DNA of 42,507 bases from assembly GCA_026391945.1 (NCBI GenBank), contig JAPLDA010000098.1, positions 1 to 42,507 of the forward strand, given 5' to 3'. Of the stretch, positions 41,094-42,507 are shown piece by piece. The number at the start of each line of letters is the position of its first letter. Position 1 is the first letter of the stretch. Made by a program: the position numbers and the translations under genes. This stretch comes from Bacteroidota bacterium (GTDB lineage Bacteria > Bacteroidota > Bacteroidia > AKYH767-A > 2013-40CM-41-45). The notes below the pieces were generated by a model. That model was not told where the DNA came from. It worked only from the letters and a program-made list of their open reading frames with translations, and ran no database searches.

Positions 41094-42507
41094 ATGATGA
41101 AATTTAATACTTCAGGTTTTGCTAATGAAAAACTGGTTAGTATTTACAAAGAACTTTTAGTACCCCGTTTGATCGAGGAAAAAATGCTCGTGCTTTTGCG
41201 CCAGGGGAAAATTGCCAAATGGTTTTCGGGAATCGGACAGGAGGCCATCGCTGTAGGTTGTGGTTTGGCCCTTGAACCGGATGAGTACATTCTGCCTCTT
41301 CACCGTAACCTCGGAGTTTTTACCACAAGAAAAATCCCTCTTCACCGGTTGTTCTCACAGTGGCAAGGCAAGCCGGGAGGCTTTACAAAAGGAAGAGACC
41401 GCTCATTCCATTTCGGCAGCCAGAATTATCACATCATCGGGATGATTTCTCACCTCGGACCGCAGATGGCCGTTGCTGATGGCATCGCCCTCGGAAATTT
41501 GCTGAAGAAAAATAAAAAAGTCACGGCTGTTTTTACTGGCGACGGCGGCTCCAGCGAAGGCGATTTTCATGAAGCCATCAATGTGGCGGCTGTCTGGGAT
41601 CTGCCCGTCATTTTCATCGTTGAAAATAATGGTTACGGTTTGTCAACGCCTTCCAATGAACAGTTCCGGATGAAACAGTTCATCGATAAAGGCATCGGTT
41701 ATGGAATTGAAGCGGTGCAGGTGGATGGTAATAACATACTGGAAACGTATTCAACAATCCGTTCACTTGCAGAATCAATACGGAACAATCCCCGGCCTGT
41801 TTTGCTGGAATGTGTCACCTTCAGGGTGCGAGGCCATGAAGAAGCTTCCGGAACGAAATACGTTCCGCCGGAACTGATCGGCGAATGGGGAAAGAAAGAT
41901 CCTCTGGACAACTATGAGAATTTCCTTCTCCGGGAAAAAATCATGGATGCAGTAACGATTGCAACGTTCAGAAAGGAAATCAAACTGGAGATTGAAAAGA
42001 ACCTGGAGATCACTTTTGCAGAAGGTAATCCGCAGGCCGATACCAAGACTGAAATGTCTGACATGTATGGTGCGTCATCGGTGAACATAAACCTGCCTGA
42101 ACAAAGTAAGAAGACTGAGAAACGATACCTCGATGCCATCACTGACGGCATGAGACAGGCCATGCAGCGACACGACAACCTCGTGATCATGGGTCAGGAC
42201 ATTGCGGAATATGGCGGTGTATTCAAAGCCACGCTGGGTTTCGTGGAAGAGTTTGGCAAGCCGCGTGTTCGGAATACGCCGATCTGCGAATCGGCCATCA
42301 TCGGAGCCAGTTTCGGACTTTCCATTAACGGAATGAAAGCGATTGTTGAAATGCAGTTTGCTGATTTCGTCACATGTGGTTTCAACCAAATCGTAAACAA
42401 CCTCGCTAAAACTCATTACCGCTGGGGACAAAATGCCGATGTCGTCGTTCGCATGCCGACAGGCGCAGGCGTGAATGCCGGCCCGTTTCATTCACAAAGC
42501 AACGAAG
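41094..42507 (+). CDS. 2-oxoacid dehydrogenase E1, alpha-beta fusion, C-terminus cut by window edge
   Basis: The frame is open from ATG 41094 (or ATG 41097) to the end of the window, over 470 codons. The first ~310 residues are an E1 alpha subunit: IEEKMLVLLRQGKIAKWFSG, YILPLHRNLGVF, the thiamine-pyrophosphate motif GDGGSSEGDFHEAINVAAVW, ENNGYGLSTP and VRGHEEASGTKYVPP. A linker is followed by the start of an E1 beta subunit: YLDAITDGMRQAMQRHDNLV, IMGQDIAEYGGVFKAT, RNTPICESAIIGASFGLSI and QFADFVTCGFNQIVNN. The fused enzyme decarboxylates a 2-oxoacid (branched-chain type by the alpha-subunit sequence) and passes the acyl group to an E2 lipoyl component. Fusion of the two chains is common in Bacteroidota. 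Confidence 0.92.
   Translation, partial: MMKFNTSGFANEKLVSIYKELLVPRLIEEKMLVLLRQGKIAKWFSGIGQEAIAVGCGLALEPDEYILPLHRNLGVFTTRKIPLHRLFSQWQGKPGGFTKGRDRSFHFGSQNYHIIGMISHLGPQMAVADGIALGNLLKKNKKVTAVFTGDGGSSEGDFHEAINVAAVWDLPVIFIVENNGYGLSTPSNEQFRMKQFIDKGIGYGIEAVQVDGNNILETYSTIRSLAESIRNNPRPVLLECVTFRVRGHEEASGTKYVPPELIGEWGKKDPLDNYENFLLREKIMDAVTIATFRKEIKLEIEKNLEITFAEGNPQADTKTEMSDMYGASSVNINLPEQSKKTEKRYLDAITDGMRQAMQRHDNLVIMGQDIAEYGGVFKATLGFVEEFGKPRVRNTPICESAIIGASFGLSINGMKAIVEMQFADFVTCGFNQIVNNLAKTHYRWGQNADVVVRMPTGAGVNAGPFHSQSNE

Noticed and set aside
1-42507. tRNA, rRNA, CRISPR array, transposase or prophage genes
   Set aside because: I looked for cloverleaf-type sequences, repeat-spacer arrays and DDE/recombinase motifs and found none; a covariance-model scan would be needed to exclude small RNAs.

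Overview
The window looks like chromosomal DNA of a member of the Bacteroidota, probably an uncultured or environmental lineage of Bacteroidia. The evidence is: several secreted proteins with type IX secretion (T9SS) C-terminal sorting domains (6545-8557, 9778-11286, 22324-23586, 25569-27296); PKD and PKD-like surface repeats; a bacillithiol gene (bshA); a fused E1 alpha/beta dehydrogenase; and repeated promoters of the Bacteroidota type, with a TAnnTTTG box and often GCGCC just downstream. I found no rRNA, tRNA, CRISPR array, prophage or transposase. Most of the window is core metabolism mixed with surface and secreted proteins.

Layout. 1-1734 (-) is a truncated multi-PKD secreted protein. 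2086-4321 (-) holds a small unknown gene and an acetyl-CoA synthetase gene broken by an internal deletion and frameshift. 4519-5033 (+) is a toxin-antitoxin pair whose toxin carries an in-frame stop; a 75-bp REP/MITE-like inverted repeat follows at 5058-5132. 5241-6467 (-) is a TetA-like MFS transporter. 6545-11286 (+) encodes three secreted proteins. 11387-16169 (+) holds a YggU-family gene and both topoisomerase IV subunits. 16249-24239 (+) holds a flavoprotein, a small exported protein next to a TonB-dependent receptor, an S41 protease, a secreted nuclease/phosphatase-fold protein and a YqgE/AlgH protein.

24301-25149 (-) is a lipoprotein and 25569-27296 (+) a T9SS cargo with PKD-like repeats. 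27389-29615 (-) is a Fur-family regulator, a STAS protein and purA in a row. 29792-32749 (+) encodes a GH3 glycosidase fused to a beta-lactamase-fold serine hydrolase. It is followed by an S23/four-helix-bundle gene set between repeat-rich flanks, then bshA and a HemJ/CopD-like membrane protein. 35093-38671 (-) is a compact run of an LTA-synthase-like phosphoglycerol transferase, two diacylglycerol/undecaprenol kinase-type proteins and a SUI1-family protein. 38763-39470 (-) is another lipoprotein.

39583-40850 (+) is a tandem array of three related miniature lipoproteins, each with its own promoter and terminator. Next come a 47-residue FeoB-associated-like membrane peptide (-) and the truncated E1 fusion (+).

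No complete new defence or mobile system was found. The best leads are the triplicated Ala/Lys/Glu lipoproteins, the S23 gene with its unusual flanks, the palindromic element beside the decayed toxin, the lipid-recycling gene cluster, and an orphan signal-peptide ORF overlapping a secreted nuclease gene.
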